Source: Crocinitomicaceae bacterium
GTDB lineage: Bacteria; Bacteroidota; Bacteroidia; Flavobacteriales_D; Crocinitomicaceae
Length of the DNA: 64,000 nt
Reading direction: 5' to 3'
Assembly (NCBI GenBank): GCA_024643725.1
Contig: JAHEMJ010000013.1
Span: 139,556 to 203,555, forward strand
The position numbers were made by a program, and so were the translations under genes. Each line of letters starts with the position of its first letter. Position 1 is the stretch's first letter. Below are positions 26,145-37,500 of the stretch, piece after piece. The notes under the pieces were generated by a model that saw only the letters and a list, made by a program, of their open reading frames with translations, was not told the DNA's origin and ran no database searches.

Positions 26145-26510
26145 TTAGCTATTCGAGTAACGCTCTAAGTTGTGATTAGTCACCAACTCTTCTGCGCCTA
26201 AAACGAGAATGCGACGACATTTATTGGTTTCAACCCATAAGTCCAAGTTAGAAACGCCTACCATTAATGTTCCGTTAATGTCAATTTTGTGAACGGGCTT
26301 TTGCTGTTTGTCATAAGCCGTTTTCATCTCCTGAATCTCAGGTGTCAATTCTTGGTTTTGATTGAAAATCAATAAACTATCTGTACGATCAAAGAAATCT
26401 CCCATTTTATCCGATACCTGAACCACTTCACCTGCTCGCGCAGCTGCCCAGGCAGATATGGCATTCGAAAATTTATTTCCCGTTAATAAAAAGATAGTCT
26501 CTGCTTTCAT
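26145..26510 (-). CDS. Hypothetical 121-residue protein
   Basis: No family was recognised. The protein is soluble with no signal peptide. It has alternating beta/alpha character: ETIFLLTGNKFSNAISAWAAARAGEVVQVSDKMG-like start (broken here for length), a central SLLIFNQ strand, and a C-terminal RRILVLGAEELV strand-turn-helix. The hydrophobic strands ending in Gly are reminiscent of a small Rossmann-like domain. A TATATTTG box lies 20-27 bases upstream of the ATG, which supports expression as its own unit. It sits just downstream of the arginine decarboxylase gene in the same direction, 51 bases away. Confidence 0.65.
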   Translation of the reverse strand: MKAETIFLLTGNKFSNAISAWAAARAGEVVQVSDKMGDFFDRTDSLLIFNQNQELTPEIQEMKTAYDKQQKPVHKIDINGTLMVGVSNLDLWVETNKCRRILVLGAEELVTNHNLERYSNS

Positions 26511-26529
26511 TCCCTTTCACAATTGTCCG

Positions 26530-26537
26530 CAAATATA
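26530..26537 (-). promoter_or_regulatory. -7 box TATATTTG of the 121-residue protein gene
   Basis: This is an exact reverse-strand TAnnTTTG match 20-27 bases upstream of the ATG. Confidence 0.4.
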
Positions 26538-26561
26538 GCGTTTAAAAGTGTTCGCAGATTT

Positions 26562-27953
26562 CTAATACCCTAAAATTTTCAAATAATCTTGGGCTGTTTG
26601 TTCTTCGCTGAAAACTTCTGTTTGAATGGACCCATTTTCATCTCTTCGAATCAGGATGTGTTTAGGCTCCGGTATGAGACAGTGCTTCAGTCCACCAAAT
26701 CCACCAATGGTTTCTTGGTATGCTCCGGTATTGAAGAATCCAATGTACAGCACATTGTTTTTATCAAATTTCGGTAGGTAAATCGCGTTGGAATGTTGCT
26801 CCGAATTGTAGTAATCATCACTGTCGCAGGTTAGTCCGCCCAACAGTACACGCTCGTAATCTTCGTTCCAACGGTTGATTGGCAACATGATGAACCGTTG
26901 ATTAATCGCCCATGTATCCGGCAAATTGGTCATGAAAGAAGAATCGATCATGTTCCATTTCTCGCGGTCATTTTGTTGTTTTTGATGCAAGACACTGAAG
27001 ATTGCTCCACCACTTTCACCAACGGTAAAGGACCCAAATTCTGTAAAAATGTTCGGTTCTGGAATTTCATTATCCGTACACACGCGTTTTACCTGTGTAA
27101 GGATCTCACGCACCATGTAGGCATAATCAAAGTCGAATGCCAGGGATTTTTTAATAGGGAATCCACCACCGATGTTCAACGAATCCAACTCTGGACAAAG
27201 TTTTTTCAAATCGGAATAAACACGAAGACATTTAGTCAACTCATTCCAGTAATAGGCTGTATCGTTGATTCCCGTATTGATAAAGAAGTGCAGCATTTTC
27301 ACGCGCACTCTAGGATTCTCTTTTAAAATTGCTTTGTAGAAAGGCACGATTTCACGGTAACGAATCCCCAAACGAGAGGTATAAAACTCAAATTTCGGTT
27401 CCTCTTCCGATGCGATTCGAATTCCGATGTTCAATTCTTTGGTGGTAATGGCAATCAATCGTTTTAATTCGTCGATGTTGTCCACCACTGGAACCACGCG
27501 CAAGAAATCCTCTTCAATGAGTTGTGCGATGTTGTTCAAGTATAATTCCGGCTTGTAGCCATTACAAATGACAAAACGTCCTTTTTCTAATTTCCCAGTC
27601 TCCACTAAATTTCGAACGATGTCGATATCAAAGGCCGAGGATGTTTCGATGTGTACGTCATTTTTCAATACCTCATCCAACACAAAGGAAAAGTGATTGC
27701 TTTTTGTACAATACGAATAATAGTATTTTCCTGCATAACCCAAGTTCATGATGGCTTCACGAAACCAACCCTTCGCACGCTGAATGTTGTTTGAAACTTG
27801 AGGTAAGTAATTGAACTTTAAGGGCGTACCATATTCATTGATTAAACGCATTAAATCGATTCCATGAAAAAACAGGCGATCTTCACGCAGGTTGAATTCG
27901 TTTTGAGGAAAATCAAAAGTTTGGTCGATTAAATCAATGTATTTCGTTCTCAT
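26562..27953 (-). CDS. speA: Arginine decarboxylase, PLP-dependent (flavobacterial short form)
   Basis: This 463-residue protein is a fold-type III PLP decarboxylase that would form agmatine from arginine, the first step of polyamine synthesis. The PLP lysine is expected in YYSYCTKSNHF near residue 80; the barrel continues with HIETSSAFDIDIV and FVICNGYKPELY, and the glycine loop LNIGGGFPIKKS follows. The C-terminal region has the substrate/dimer motif LLGGLTCDSDDYY, with CDSDD as in arginine and ornithine decarboxylases. It is shorter than the 630-residue E. coli SpeA. Substrate assignment follows similar flavobacterial proteins and is not proven; diaminopimelate-type decarboxylase is less likely. 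Confidence 0.85.
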   Translation of the reverse strand: MRTKYIDLIDQTFDFPQNEFNLREDRLFFHGIDLMRLINEYGTPLKFNYLPQVSNNIQRAKGWFREAIMNLGYAGKYYYSYCTKSNHFSFVLDEVLKNDVHIETSSAFDIDIVRNLVETGKLEKGRFVICNGYKPELYLNNIAQLIEEDFLRVVPVVDNIDELKRLIAITTKELNIGIRIASEEEPKFEFYTSRLGIRYREIVPFYKAILKENPRVRVKMLHFFINTGINDTAYYWNELTKCLRVYSDLKKLCPELDSLNIGGGFPIKKSLAFDFDYAYMVREILTQVKRVCTDNEIPEPNIFTEFGSFTVGESGGAIFSVLHQKQQNDREKWNMIDSSFMTNLPDTWAINQRFIMLPINRWNEDYERVLLGGLTCDSDDYYNSEQHSNAIYLPKFDKNNVLYIGFFNTGAYQETIGGFGGLKHCLIPEPKHILIRRDENGSIQTEVFSEEQTAQDYLKILGY

Positions 27954-27967
27954 TTACTTGGTACTAT

Positions 27968-28315
27968 TCATTTATGATTCAAAAAATCGGCAAGTCGTTC
28001 GATGGGTCTAACCACCATTGCTTTGCCGTTGGCTTCTACGATTGGACGCTCAATAAGTTTCGGATATTCGACCATTAATTGAAGAATTTCATCTTCACTT
28101 AACATTCGCTCCTTTGCGGCCTCCTTAAAAATCACTTCATTTCTGCGCACCAATTGGGAAGGAAGCATGTCCAATTTGACCAAAAGGGCTTGTAATTCCT
28201 CCTTGGACAATGGCTGTTTCATATAGGTGCAAACCTCAAAGTTGAGTCCTTGCTCCTGCAGGGATTCCACGCACAAGCGACTTTTCGAACACGAGGGATT
28301 ATGATAAACTTTCAT
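27968..28315 (-). CDS. ArsC/Spx family protein (glutaredoxin-type arsenate reductase)
   Basis: This 115-residue cytoplasmic thioredoxin-fold protein carries the N-terminal YHNPSCSKSR with the redox cysteine at residue 9, as in glutaredoxin-linked arsenate reductase ArsC. The ERPIVEANGKAMVVRP block near residue 90 is also ArsC-like and supplies conserved Arg residues. Spx-type regulators have a CxxC and different C-terminal half, so ArsC is preferred. No ars operon genes are adjacent. The arginine decarboxylase gene begins 14 bases after its stop, so they may share the TAATTTTG promoter at 28,333-28,340. Confidence 0.88.
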   Translation of the reverse strand: MKVYHNPSCSKSRLCVESLQEQGLNFEVCTYMKQPLSKEELQALLVKLDMLPSQLVRRNEVIFKEAAKERMLSEDEILQLMVEYPKLIERPIVEANGKAMVVRPIERLADFLNHK

Positions 28316-28332
28316 GAACGGTTTTTGGATGG

Positions 28333-28340
28333 CAAAATTA
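28333..28340 (-). promoter_or_regulatory. -7 box TAATTTTG of the arsC-like gene
   Basis: This is an exact reverse-strand match 18-25 bases before the ATG. Confidence 0.5.
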
Positions 28341-28436
28341 CGTCATTTTTGATGATTTATTTGATTCGAATTACGCGCTGTTTAAAACTTCAATGAAATC
28401 GAATAAAATTGAAGGACGTATGTTGTCGCTAATTTC

Positions 28437-28444
28437 TAATTTTG
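28437..28444 (+). promoter_or_regulatory. -7 box TAATTTTG of the UvrD/PcrA gene
   Basis: This is an exact consensus match 20-27 bases upstream of the helicase ATG. Confidence 0.5.
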
Positions 28445-28463
28445 AAACACAAAATCATTTCAC

Positions 28464-30746
28464 ATGTCCTATCTCGACGAACTGAACGACAGTCAACGCG
28501 TAGCAGTTGAACACATCTATGGAGCAACGATGGTCATTGCTGGAGCTGGATCAGGAAAAACAAGAGTCCTCACCTACCGCATTGCCTATATGATGGAACA
28601 AGGAATTGATCCATTCAATATCCTTGCACTGACGTTCACCAATAAAGCAGCGCGTGAAATGACCGAACGCATTGGTAAAATTGTTGGTGGTGGTGAAGCG
28701 AAAAACATCACCATGGGAACCTTTCACTCCGTATTTTCGAAAATCCTTCGTTTTAATGCCGACCGTATTGGATTCCCAACCAACTTTACGATATACGACA
28801 CGCAAGATTCCAAAAGCTTAATCAAGGATATCATCAAGGAATTCAACTTGGATGACAAAACATATAAAGCGAATCAAGTATTTGGACGCATTTCAGCAGC
28901 AAAAAACAACTTGGTTTCACCGGAAGCATACCAAGCGAATGAAGAGATTCAATTGGAGGACAAACAAACGCGTCGTCCTGAGATTGGACGCATTTATCAA
29001 GCATATGCGAATCGTTGCCAAAAAGCGGGAGCAATGGACTTTGATGACCTACTCTACTTTACGAATGTCCTTTTGCGCGATTTCCCAGATGTCCTTCACT
29101 ATTATCAGCAAAAATTCAAATACATTTTGGTCGATGAGTACCAAGACACCAATTACGCACAATACTTGATTGTCAAAAAGTTAGCTGCCGCATATCAGAA
29201 CATTTGTGTGGTTGGTGACGATGCCCAAAGTATTTATTCTTTCCGCGGAGCGAACATTCAAAACATCTTGAATTTCCGCAAAGACTATCCGGACTTCACG
29301 CTGTACAAATTGGAACAAAATTACCGCAGTACGAAAACCATCGTGGAAGCGGCGAATAGTGTCATAAAGAAAAATAAGGATCAGATTTTCAAAAATGTCT
29401 GGACTGACAACCAAGATGGTGGAAAAATCAAAGTTGTTCGTTCCTTAACTGATAATGAAGAAGGACGCTCGATTGCCAATGCGATTTTCGATTTAAAACA
29501 AAGTCAAAGTTCCACATTTAATGATTTTGCCATTTTATACCGAACGAATAAACAATCACGTGCATTCGAGGAAGCATTGCGTAAGTTAAATGTTCCGTAC
29601 CGTATTTATGGTGGACTTTCTTTCTATCAACGAAAAGAAATCAAAGATCTCCTCGCCTACTTCCGTTTGACTGCGAATCCAAAGGACGAAGAAGCGTTGA
29701 AACGCGTCATCAACTATCCTAAACGCGGCATTGGAAAAACGAGTCTAGAAAACATCATCATTTCAGCCAATCGCTACAATGTGTCGATGTGGGATGTGAT
29801 GAATGATTTTGACGCGTATCCAACCGATGTCAACCAAGGAACGAAAGCAAAGATTTATGAATTCGTTACGATGGTCGGAAGTTTTTCGGCTGAATTGAAT
29901 AAATTGAATGCCTTTGATCTCGCCGATCGAATCGCGAAGTCTTCCGGCATTATGCGTGAATTATTGAGCGAAAAAGAAAAAGGTCCTGAGGAAGTGGAAC
30001 GCTTACAAAACATCGAAGAATTACTTGCTGGTATTCAAGAATTCACGAAATCAGGAGAGGACGATGATTTCAAATCACTGTCCGACTTCATGATTGAAGT
30101 CGCCTTGTTAACCGACGCCGACGAAGACAAAGGTGAAGAGCGAAATCACGTTTCTTTGATGACCATTCACTCGAGTAAAGGATTGGAATTTCCCCATATT
30201 TTCATCGTCGGTTTGGAAGAGAATTTATTCCCTTCACAAATGGCCTTAAATTCTCGATCTGAATTGGAAGAAGAACGTCGTTTGTTTTATGTCGCACTGA
30301 CGCGCGGCATGGAAACTTGTATGCTTTCTTATGCTAGTTCTCGCTTTACTTGGGGACAAGCTGTTGTTTGTGAACCAAGTCGTTTCATTGATGAAATCGA
30401 TGCTGGTTATTTACAGTTTGAATCTAGAAATCGTCCAAGTGGTGGACGCTCCCTTATGGGAGGTGGATTCGAGCGACCATTCACCGGTGGACTAAACAAA
30501 CCTTTAGGAGGATCCAATCAACCATTACGTTCCTTGAAAGAAGTCACGCAAACCAATCCAACGAATAAATCAGGAGAATTGGACATCAAAGTAGGTTATA
30601 ACGTTGAACACGATCGCTTTGGAAAAGGTAAAGTAACGAAGATGGAAGGATCCGGACCGGACAAAAAAGCAACGATTTTCTTTCCACATCATGGAAGCAA
30701 AACCGTCTTATTGCGCTTTGCCAATTTGACGATATTGGAGGATTAG
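28464..30746 (+). CDS. ATP-dependent DNA helicase, UvrD/PcrA type
   Basis: This superfamily 1A 3'-5' helicase of 760 residues functions in excision repair and replication-fork maintenance. Motifs run in order: Q-motif LNDSQRVAVEH, Walker A GAGSGKTR near residue 28, Ia LTFTNKAAREMTER, II VDEYQDTN near residue 228, III GDDAQSIYSFRGA, IV LEQNYRST, V VSLMTIHSSKGLEFP and VI RRLFYVALTR. The C-terminal tail (GYNVEHDRFGKGKV, near residue 710) is the beta-rich PcrA/UvrD interaction domain that binds RNA polymerase in other bacteria. It is a single-gene unit. UvrD versus PcrA naming is a matter of convention. Confidence 0.95.
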   Translation: MSYLDELNDSQRVAVEHIYGATMVIAGAGSGKTRVLTYRIAYMMEQGIDPFNILALTFTNKAAREMTERIGKIVGGGEAKNITMGTFHSVFSKILRFNADRIGFPTNFTIYDTQDSKSLIKDIIKEFNLDDKTYKANQVFGRISAAKNNLVSPEAYQANEEIQLEDKQTRRPEIGRIYQAYANRCQKAGAMDFDDLLYFTNVLLRDFPDVLHYYQQKFKYILVDEYQDTNYAQYLIVKKLAAAYQNICVVGDDAQSIYSFRGANIQNILNFRKDYPDFTLYKLEQNYRSTKTIVEAANSVIKKNKDQIFKNVWTDNQDGGKIKVVRSLTDNEEGRSIANAIFDLKQSQSSTFNDFAILYRTNKQSRAFEEALRKLNVPYRIYGGLSFYQRKEIKDLLAYFRLTANPKDEEALKRVINYPKRGIGKTSLENIIISANRYNVSMWDVMNDFDAYPTDVNQGTKAKIYEFVTMVGSFSAELNKLNAFDLADRIAKSSGIMRELLSEKEKGPEEVERLQNIEELLAGIQEFTKSGEDDDFKSLSDFMIEVALLTDADEDKGEERNHVSLMTIHSSKGLEFPHIFIVGLEENLFPSQMALNSRSELEEERRLFYVALTRGMETCMLSYASSRFTWGQAVVCEPSRFIDEIDAGYLQFESRNRPSGGRSLMGGGFERPFTGGLNKPLGGSNQPLRSLKEVTQTNPTNKSGELDIKVGYNVEHDRFGKGKVTKMEGSGPDKKATIFFPHHGSKTVLLRFANLTILED

Positions 30747-30769
30747 GAGACCGGGAAAGTAATGAGCGT

Positions 30770-31111
30770 TTAATTTTGTTTGAGTAGCAGCTCGACCTCT
30801 ATTTTTAATAATGGAAGTTGTTTCAAAACAATCCCCCAAATTACCTCATCAGAAATAGAGTCATACCCATGGATTATTCTATTTCGAACATCCACAATTT
30901 TTCTTGAATTTGCAATTTCGATATTCGTTGAAAATTTCAATATCCTACTCATCGCTTCACCGATAATTTCTAGGTTACGCTCAATTGCCCGTTTTGTCTT
31001 CAAATCATTTTGATAGCTCGCAAATAATTTTGGTTGACCTTCAAAATAACTTTCAATTTCATCTATTGAGTTGAGGATATCAAATAACCAAGTCTTTATT
31101 TCAAGATCCAT
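30770..31111 (-). CDS. hepT: HepT-like ribonuclease toxin (DUF86)
   Basis: HepT is the toxin of the MntA/HepT (type VII) module, an HEPN-fold ribonuclease. The 113 residues show the HEPN catalytic motif Rx4HxY as RNRIIHGY near residues 76-83, and the Y is the residue that MntA-type antitoxins modify with AMP. The N-terminal helix DLEIKTWLFDILNSIDEIE and FSTNIEIANSRKIVDVRN are typical of DUF86. The start overlaps the preceding MntA gene by 11 bases, the usual arrangement. Targets of cleavage here are unknown. Confidence 0.92.
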   Translation of the reverse strand: MDLEIKTWLFDILNSIDEIESYFEGQPKLFASYQNDLKTKRAIERNLEIIGEAMSRILKFSTNIEIANSRKIVDVRNRIIHGYDSISDEVIWGIVLKQLPLLKIEVELLLKQN

Positions 31112-31403
31112 AAATTAATTTTCTATGTTCATAGATATTCTTTTTGAAAAAAGGGTTCTTGATCGCTTTTTCCTCTAATAAATCAATGTGACGATGAAGC
31201 AAATCCTCAAGCGAAAATTTTAATTCGAAGTAATTATCTCCATATTCAAAAACATCCAAGGGATGAAAATCAACTAAAAAATCAATATCGCTTTGATCGT
31301 TAAATTTTTCGTTCAGCACGGAACCAAAAGCATATAATGCCCTCACCTTGTATTTTGCACAAAGAGAAGCGATGTCCATCATATGATTTTCTAATGCACC
31401 CAT
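31101..31403 (-). CDS. mntA: MntA-like nucleotidyltransferase antitoxin
   Basis: This minimal nucleotidyltransferase of 100 residues is the antitoxin partner of HepT. The catalytic pattern GSx10DxD is visible as FGSVLNEKFNDQSDIDFLVDF near residues 30-50. Known relatives transfer AMP from ATP onto the HepT tyrosine. I chose the ATG at 31,403: the longer frame to 31,520 runs through a TATCTTTG promoter (31,419-31,426) and into the terminator of the giant gene's operon region. A second in-frame Met pair lies seven residues in. It is followed by hepT with an 11-base overlap. Confidence 0.88.
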   Translation of the reverse strand: MGALENHMMDIASLCAKYKVRALYAFGSVLNEKFNDQSDIDFLVDFHPLDVFEYGDNYFELKFSLEDLLHRHIDLLEEKAIKNPFFKKNIYEHRKLIYGS

Positions 31404-31418
31404 TACAATGTTTTTATT

Positions 31419-31426
31419 CAAAGATA
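31419..31426 (-). promoter_or_regulatory. -7 box TATCTTTG of the mntA-hepT unit
   Basis: This is an exact reverse-strand TAnnTTTG match 16-23 bases before the mntA ATG at 31,403. It decides the start codon. Confidence 0.5.
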
Positions 31427-31505
31427 TAGAATTAAATAGTACACTACAATTTTCTTTGAATTCACCATTTACTCTAGTTTCGCCAATACTTTTCCAACTT
31501 AAAAC

Positions 31506-31538
31506 AAAAATCCCTGACATTTCTGCCAGGGATTTTTT
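31506..31538 (-). terminator. Intrinsic terminator of giant gene 1
   Basis: AAAAATCCCTG (31506-31516) pairs with CAGGGATTTTT (31527-31537) around a 10-base loop. It begins 16 bases beyond the stop codon of the giant gene on the reverse strand and ends in a T-run in that direction. Its core (CCCTGAC ... CCAGGG) is shared with the terminator of giant gene 2. Confidence 0.9.
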
Positions 31539-31553
31539 ATGTTCAATTCATTC

Positions 31554-34500
31554 TTAATTCTTCACTACTCGTAGTGGTTCGGACAGTTCCGGAATACGTA
31601 AGTAGTAAATTCCTCTCGCTACACTTGAAATATTTACCTGCGTTTCGGTTCCGGTTAATTCGCCTTCGAAGACTAATTTACCTTGCGCATCCACTACACT
31701 GTACATTCCATATACAGGTACTGTCGTTTTAATGGTAAACGATTCGCTTGTTGGATTCGGATACAAGTTCACATCCGTAAGCGTTCCTTCTTCGATTCCA
31801 ACGGTTAACGTCAAGTTCAAGGTAATCGTACTGTCACATCCTGCCGCGTTCGTCAAGTTTTGTGTGTACGTTCCTGATTGCGTATACAAGATACCATTCA
31901 AGGTGTAACTATCAAACGCTGTCGCATTCAACGAACTTGCACTTGGTTGGTTCACGGTTACTGAAATCGCGTTCGATGAAACAGAACATCCGTTTGGACT
32001 TAGAATCGTTACACTATACGTTCCTGCCGATGCAACTGAAATGGACTGTGTTGTTGCATTGTTACTCCACAAGTAGCTATTTCCAGCCTGAGCTGTTAAG
32101 TTCACTTGTCCACCTTGACAGAACGTTGTTGCGCCACTTGTCACAATGAATGCAGAAGGAACTTCGTTCACTGTTACGTTGATTGTTTCTGTATCTGTAC
32201 ATCCACCTGCATTCGTAACGGTCACGGTATACGTACCACCGGTTGTTACGGTAATCGATGATGTATTTGGACCATTGCTCCACGCATAGTTTGATCCTCC
32301 AGAAGCCACCAAGTTCACACTTGATCCTTCACAGAAAGTTGTCGCACCGCTTGGCGTAATGACAGCCGTTGGAGTTGGATTCACAGTCACGTTAATCGCG
32401 TTACTTGTTGCCGTACATCCATTCGCCGCTGTGACTACTACGCTATATGTACCAGATGTTGTCGGTAGAATGCTTTGTGCAGTAGAACCATTGCTCCATG
32501 CATAAGTTGCTCCACCGGAAGTGGCAATTGTCACACTTCCACCTTGACAGAATGTCGTTGGTCCATAAGCTGTAGCAACGGCATTTGGCGATTGAAGAAC
32601 ATTGACCATTGTTGCATTGGACATCGCTGAACATCCCGCTGCATTGGTGACCATCACACTGTAGTTTCCAGGCGTGTTCACTGTAATGTTTTGAGTCGTT
32701 GCACCATTGTTCCATAAGAACGATGTTCCACCCGCAGCATTCAACACAACACTTCCACCAGAACAGAACGTAGTTGCACCACCCGCAGCAATGGTTGCCA
32801 CTGGATTAATGCCATTCACAATCGTTGTACTCGCAGAAGCTGAACATCCATTCGCATCTGTTAATGTCAAGGAATAAACACCTGGCGCCGTGATCAAAAC
32901 GTTTTGCGTTGTTGCTCCATTGCTCCAAGCATATGTCGTTGCATTTGCAGGCGCGTTCAATACCAAGTTAGAACCTTGACAAAGCGCTGTTGATGAACTA
33001 GAGATCGATGCCACTGGAGCAGGATTCACTGTGACTGCCACCGTAGATGAAGTTGTTGAACATCCAGCCACGTTGCTTGCCGTAATTCCATAAATTCCAG
33101 AAGCATTCACGGTGATACTTTGAGTTGTCGCACCATTTGTCCAGTTATAATTCAATCCAGCCGGAGCAGTTAAAGTAACTGTTCCACCTTGACAGAAGGT
33201 CGTCGATCCTGAAGCAGCAATGGACACTGGTTGAATGCCATTTACCGTTACAACTTTGATCACTTCACTTGTACAACCTGAAGCATTCACGAATTGGTAT
33301 TTGATGGTAGCAGAACCTGTTGAGATTCCACTCACAATTCCATTCGTTGCATTCACCGCAGCCACTGCTGTATTATCACTTGACCAAGTTCCACCAGAAG
33401 TTGAATTCGTATATGTTGTTGAAGATCCCACACAAACGTTGGTTGCTCCAACGATAGGACTCAAGACTTGAACTGGATTCACCGTAATAGAAACTGGTGT
33501 GACAACGGATGAACATCCAGCAGCGTTCGTTACCGTTACACCGTAAGATCCAGTTGCATTCACCGTAATACTTGCCGTTGTTTCTGAGTTCGACCATGCG
33601 AAGCCTGTTCCACCATTCGCTGTCAAGACCACGGATGTTCCTTGACAAACAGTTGTTGGACCATTCGCTTGAATGGAAGCTACAGGAACTGCGTTCACTG
33701 TGACAGGAACTACCGATGAAATAGCAGAACAACCATTCGCATCGGTTACCATTACGGTGAAGTTTCCAGAATTGTTCACTGAAATACTGGAAGTACTTGC
33801 TCCATTGCTCCATGCATACCCAGCAGCTGCATTCGCTGTTAAGTTTATCGATGCACCTTGACAGAAGGTTGTTGCCGCTGATGGCGTGATTGTTGCCGTC
33901 GGCGCTGCAAATACAACGATTGACGTTGGTGCCGCAACCGAAGAACATCCAGCTGCATTTGCCACAGTTACTCCGTAGCTACCTGCACTCGAAACCACAA
34001 TGCTGTTTGTAGTTGCACCGTTTGTCCAAACATACGATGAACCGTTGCTTGCTGTCAATGTCACACTTGAACCTGGACAGAAGCTCGTTGCACCGGAAGC
34101 TGTAATGCTTGCAACAGGTAAAGCATTCACGTTCACTGCAGTAGTTGGTGAAGTCGAAACACATCCACTGGCATAAGTGACCTGAACACTAATATTACTT
34201 GTTGTTGCAACTGTAATGGAAGCCGTTGTTGCCCCTGTACTCCATAAATAGGATGCACCCGTATTCGCTGTTAAGACTACGTTTTGTCCCGTACAGAAAG
34301 AGGTTGGGCCATTCGCAGAAATACTCGCAACCGTTGGTGTTACCACAGTAATGGTTGTTGCTGCAGAACTTGTACATCCAGCCGCATTCGTCACGATTAC
34401 CGAATAATTTCCAGTTGCATTCACGGCAATTGTCGCTGCAGTTGCACCGTTACTCCAAGCGTATGCTGTTCCTGTACTTGCCGTTAAATTCACAGAAGAA

Positions 34501-37500
34501 CCTGAACAAATCGTATTTGAACCTGAATTAGAGATTGACGCTACCGGTAAAGCATTCACTGTAACTGTTGTCGCGGTAGAAGTACCTGAACATCCAGCTG
34601 CATTGGTCACCTGAACCGTATAGTTTCCAGCTGTACTTGCTACGTAAGAAGCGGCAGTTGCACCCGAGATATTCGTTCCATTGTTTTTCCATTGATACGT
34701 TAATCCGGATCCATTCGCTGTTGTCAACGTGACACTCGCTCCTTGACAAATCGTTGTCGAACCAACACTTGTAACGCTAGGCGTTGGAAGCGCATTGACA
34801 ACAACCGAACTCACCGCACTTGTGGACGTACATCCAGCAGCGTTGCTTACTTGTACGGTATAGTTTCCTGCATTACTTGCTGCGATTGTTGCAGTCGTTG
34901 CGCCATTAGACCAAAGATAAGCTGTACCCGTACTCGCCGTTAAATTGACAGAAGAGCCTGCACAAATACTCAAAGAACCACCAGCTGTAATCGTTGCCAC
35001 TGGCAATGCATTCACCGTAACGGTTGTCGCTGTCGAGTTCGCTGTACATCCACTGTTGTTTGCGATTTGTACCGTGTAATTTCCTGCCGTTGTTACGTTG
35101 ATGCTTGAACCTGTCGCGCCATTGCTCCATAAGTAGCTTGTCGCTGGACTAGCTGTCAGTGTAACTGATCCACCTTGACAGAAGGTTGTTGAACCACCTG
35201 CAGTAATTGTCGCTGTAGGCAAGGCGTTCGCTGTAACAGCAATCACTGGTGATGTACTCGTACATCCACTCGCGTTGGTTAATAGGACGGAATAGTTTCC
35301 AGAAGTATTCACTGAAATTGATTGTGTTGTCGCTCCATTGCTCCATGCATAAGACGCAGCTGTTGTCGCTGTTAAATTCACACTTCCACCTTGACAGAAT
35401 GTCGTTGGACCGGAAGTAGAAACGTTTGCAACAGATGGATTATTCACTGTTACCGTCGTAGGAGTTGATATAGCTGAACATCCATTTGCATTGTAAACAG
35501 TAACCGAATAGTTACCAGAAGTATTTGCTACAATGCTCGCAGTAGTTGCACCATTGTTCCATACATACGTTGAACCGCCACTTGCTGTTAAGGTCACGTT
35601 GGACCCGCTACAAATGCTTGTTGGACCACCTGCTGTAATCGTTGCTGTTGGCATGGTATTCACCACGATGTTGATTGGCGCTGATGTTGTTGAACATCCC
35701 GCTGCATTTGTTACCGTTACCGTTCTTGATCCAGCAGTTGTTGCTGTAATCGAAGCAGTCGTTGCACCCGTACTCCATAAGTACGATGTACCTGCACTCG
35801 CCGTCAAAGTCACACTTCCTCCCGAACAGAAGGTAGTTGCACCACCTGCCGTGATGTTCGCTACTGGCGCAGCGTTCACCGTAATGGCTGTTCCAGCAGA
35901 AGTTGCTGAACAACCACTAGCATTGGTAATGAAGACGGAATAGGTACCTGGCGTAGTAGCTGTAATGGCTGCTGTTGTTGCGCCATTGCTCCATAAATAA
36001 GTAGCACCTGCACTCGCCGTCAATACCACGTTTGATCCTTGACAGAACGTTGTCGGTCCACCTGCTGTAATTGTAGCAGCAGGAGAAGCGTTCACAATCA
36101 CCGGTGTTGCCACAGATGTCGCACTACATCCAAGGGCGTTAGTCACTGTTACGGTGTAGTTTGCTGCAGTATTAACTGTAATCGCTTGTGTCGTTGCTCC
36201 ATTGCTCCACAAGTAACTTGCACCACTTGAAGCTGTTAACGTGACCGATGCATTGTTACAAAGTGACGTTGTTCCACTTGCTGTAATGTTCGATGTACTA
36301 GCTAGAACTACCGTAACTGGTGTTGCAACCGAGGTTGCGGTACAGCCATAAGCGTTCGTCACAATTACTGCGTAAGATCCTGATGCTGTCGCCGTAAGTG
36401 CATTGGATGTTGCACCTGAAATCAAGACACCATTATTCATCCACTGATAGGCATTCCCTATTACGGATGCCGCTGTTAAAACGACATTGTTTCCAGAACA
36501 AATGGTCGTTGGACCGCTTGCCGTTACGGTTGCACTTGGACTCGCGTTGACTACGACATTCGTTGCCGTAGAAGTGGCTGAACATCCATTTGCATTCGTA
36601 ACCACTACTGTATAGGTACCTGCCGTGCTTGTCGTAATGCTCGATGTTGTTGCACCAGTACTCCATAAATAACTTGCACTTGGTGTCGCCATTAAGGTAA
36701 TCGATCCACCAGTACATAGGTTTGTTGAACCATTTGTCGAAATCTGAGCGGTTGGAAGCGCATTCACCGTGATGGTTTGGTTCGTAGAAACACTTGAACA
36801 TCCATTGGCATCCGTCACTGTTACGTTGTATGTTCCAGCAGTTGTTGCGGTGATGCTCGATGTTGTTGCTCCGTTGCTCCAAGCATACGTTGCACCTGCA
36901 CTCGCTGTCAATTGAACATTTCCACCTTGACAGAAGGTCGTTGCACCAGATGCGGTTAACGCTGTGGATGGAACCGCATTCACGGTCACCACTTTCGTTG
37001 CCGTATTTTGACAACCGTTCGTTGAGTTAATGGTATATGAAATCGTTGTTGATCCAGCACTCACACCCGTGACGATACCAGCAGCTGAAATCGTTGCCAC
37101 AGCCGGAGTCGAACTTGTCCAAACCCCACCTGAAGTTGCGTTGGTTAATGCTGTTGCACTATTGACACAAACGGAACTTGCACCATTGATGGCACTCACC
37201 GGACTTGGTGTCAAGATGTTCACTGTTGTTGCTAACGAAGTAGCAGAACAGCCATTTGCACCGGTTACCGTTACAGAATAGCTACCTGCAGTTGTTGCTG
37301 TGATCGTTGCCGTTGTTGCTCCTGTATTCCAAAGATATGCCGTTCCAGAAGAAGCCGTTAAACCAACACTTCCACCTTGACAGAATGTTGTTGGTCCATT
37401 AGCAGTAATTGTTGCTACTGGTGCAGCATTGATGGTTACTGGATACGTGACTGTATTCGAACAACCATTCGCATTCGTATAGACATAAGAAATGGTCGTT

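Noticed and set aside
31404-31520. N-terminal extension of the MntA protein by 39 residues.
   Set aside because: The extension contains the promoter box and reaches the terminator of the neighbouring giant gene; the residues show no family match.
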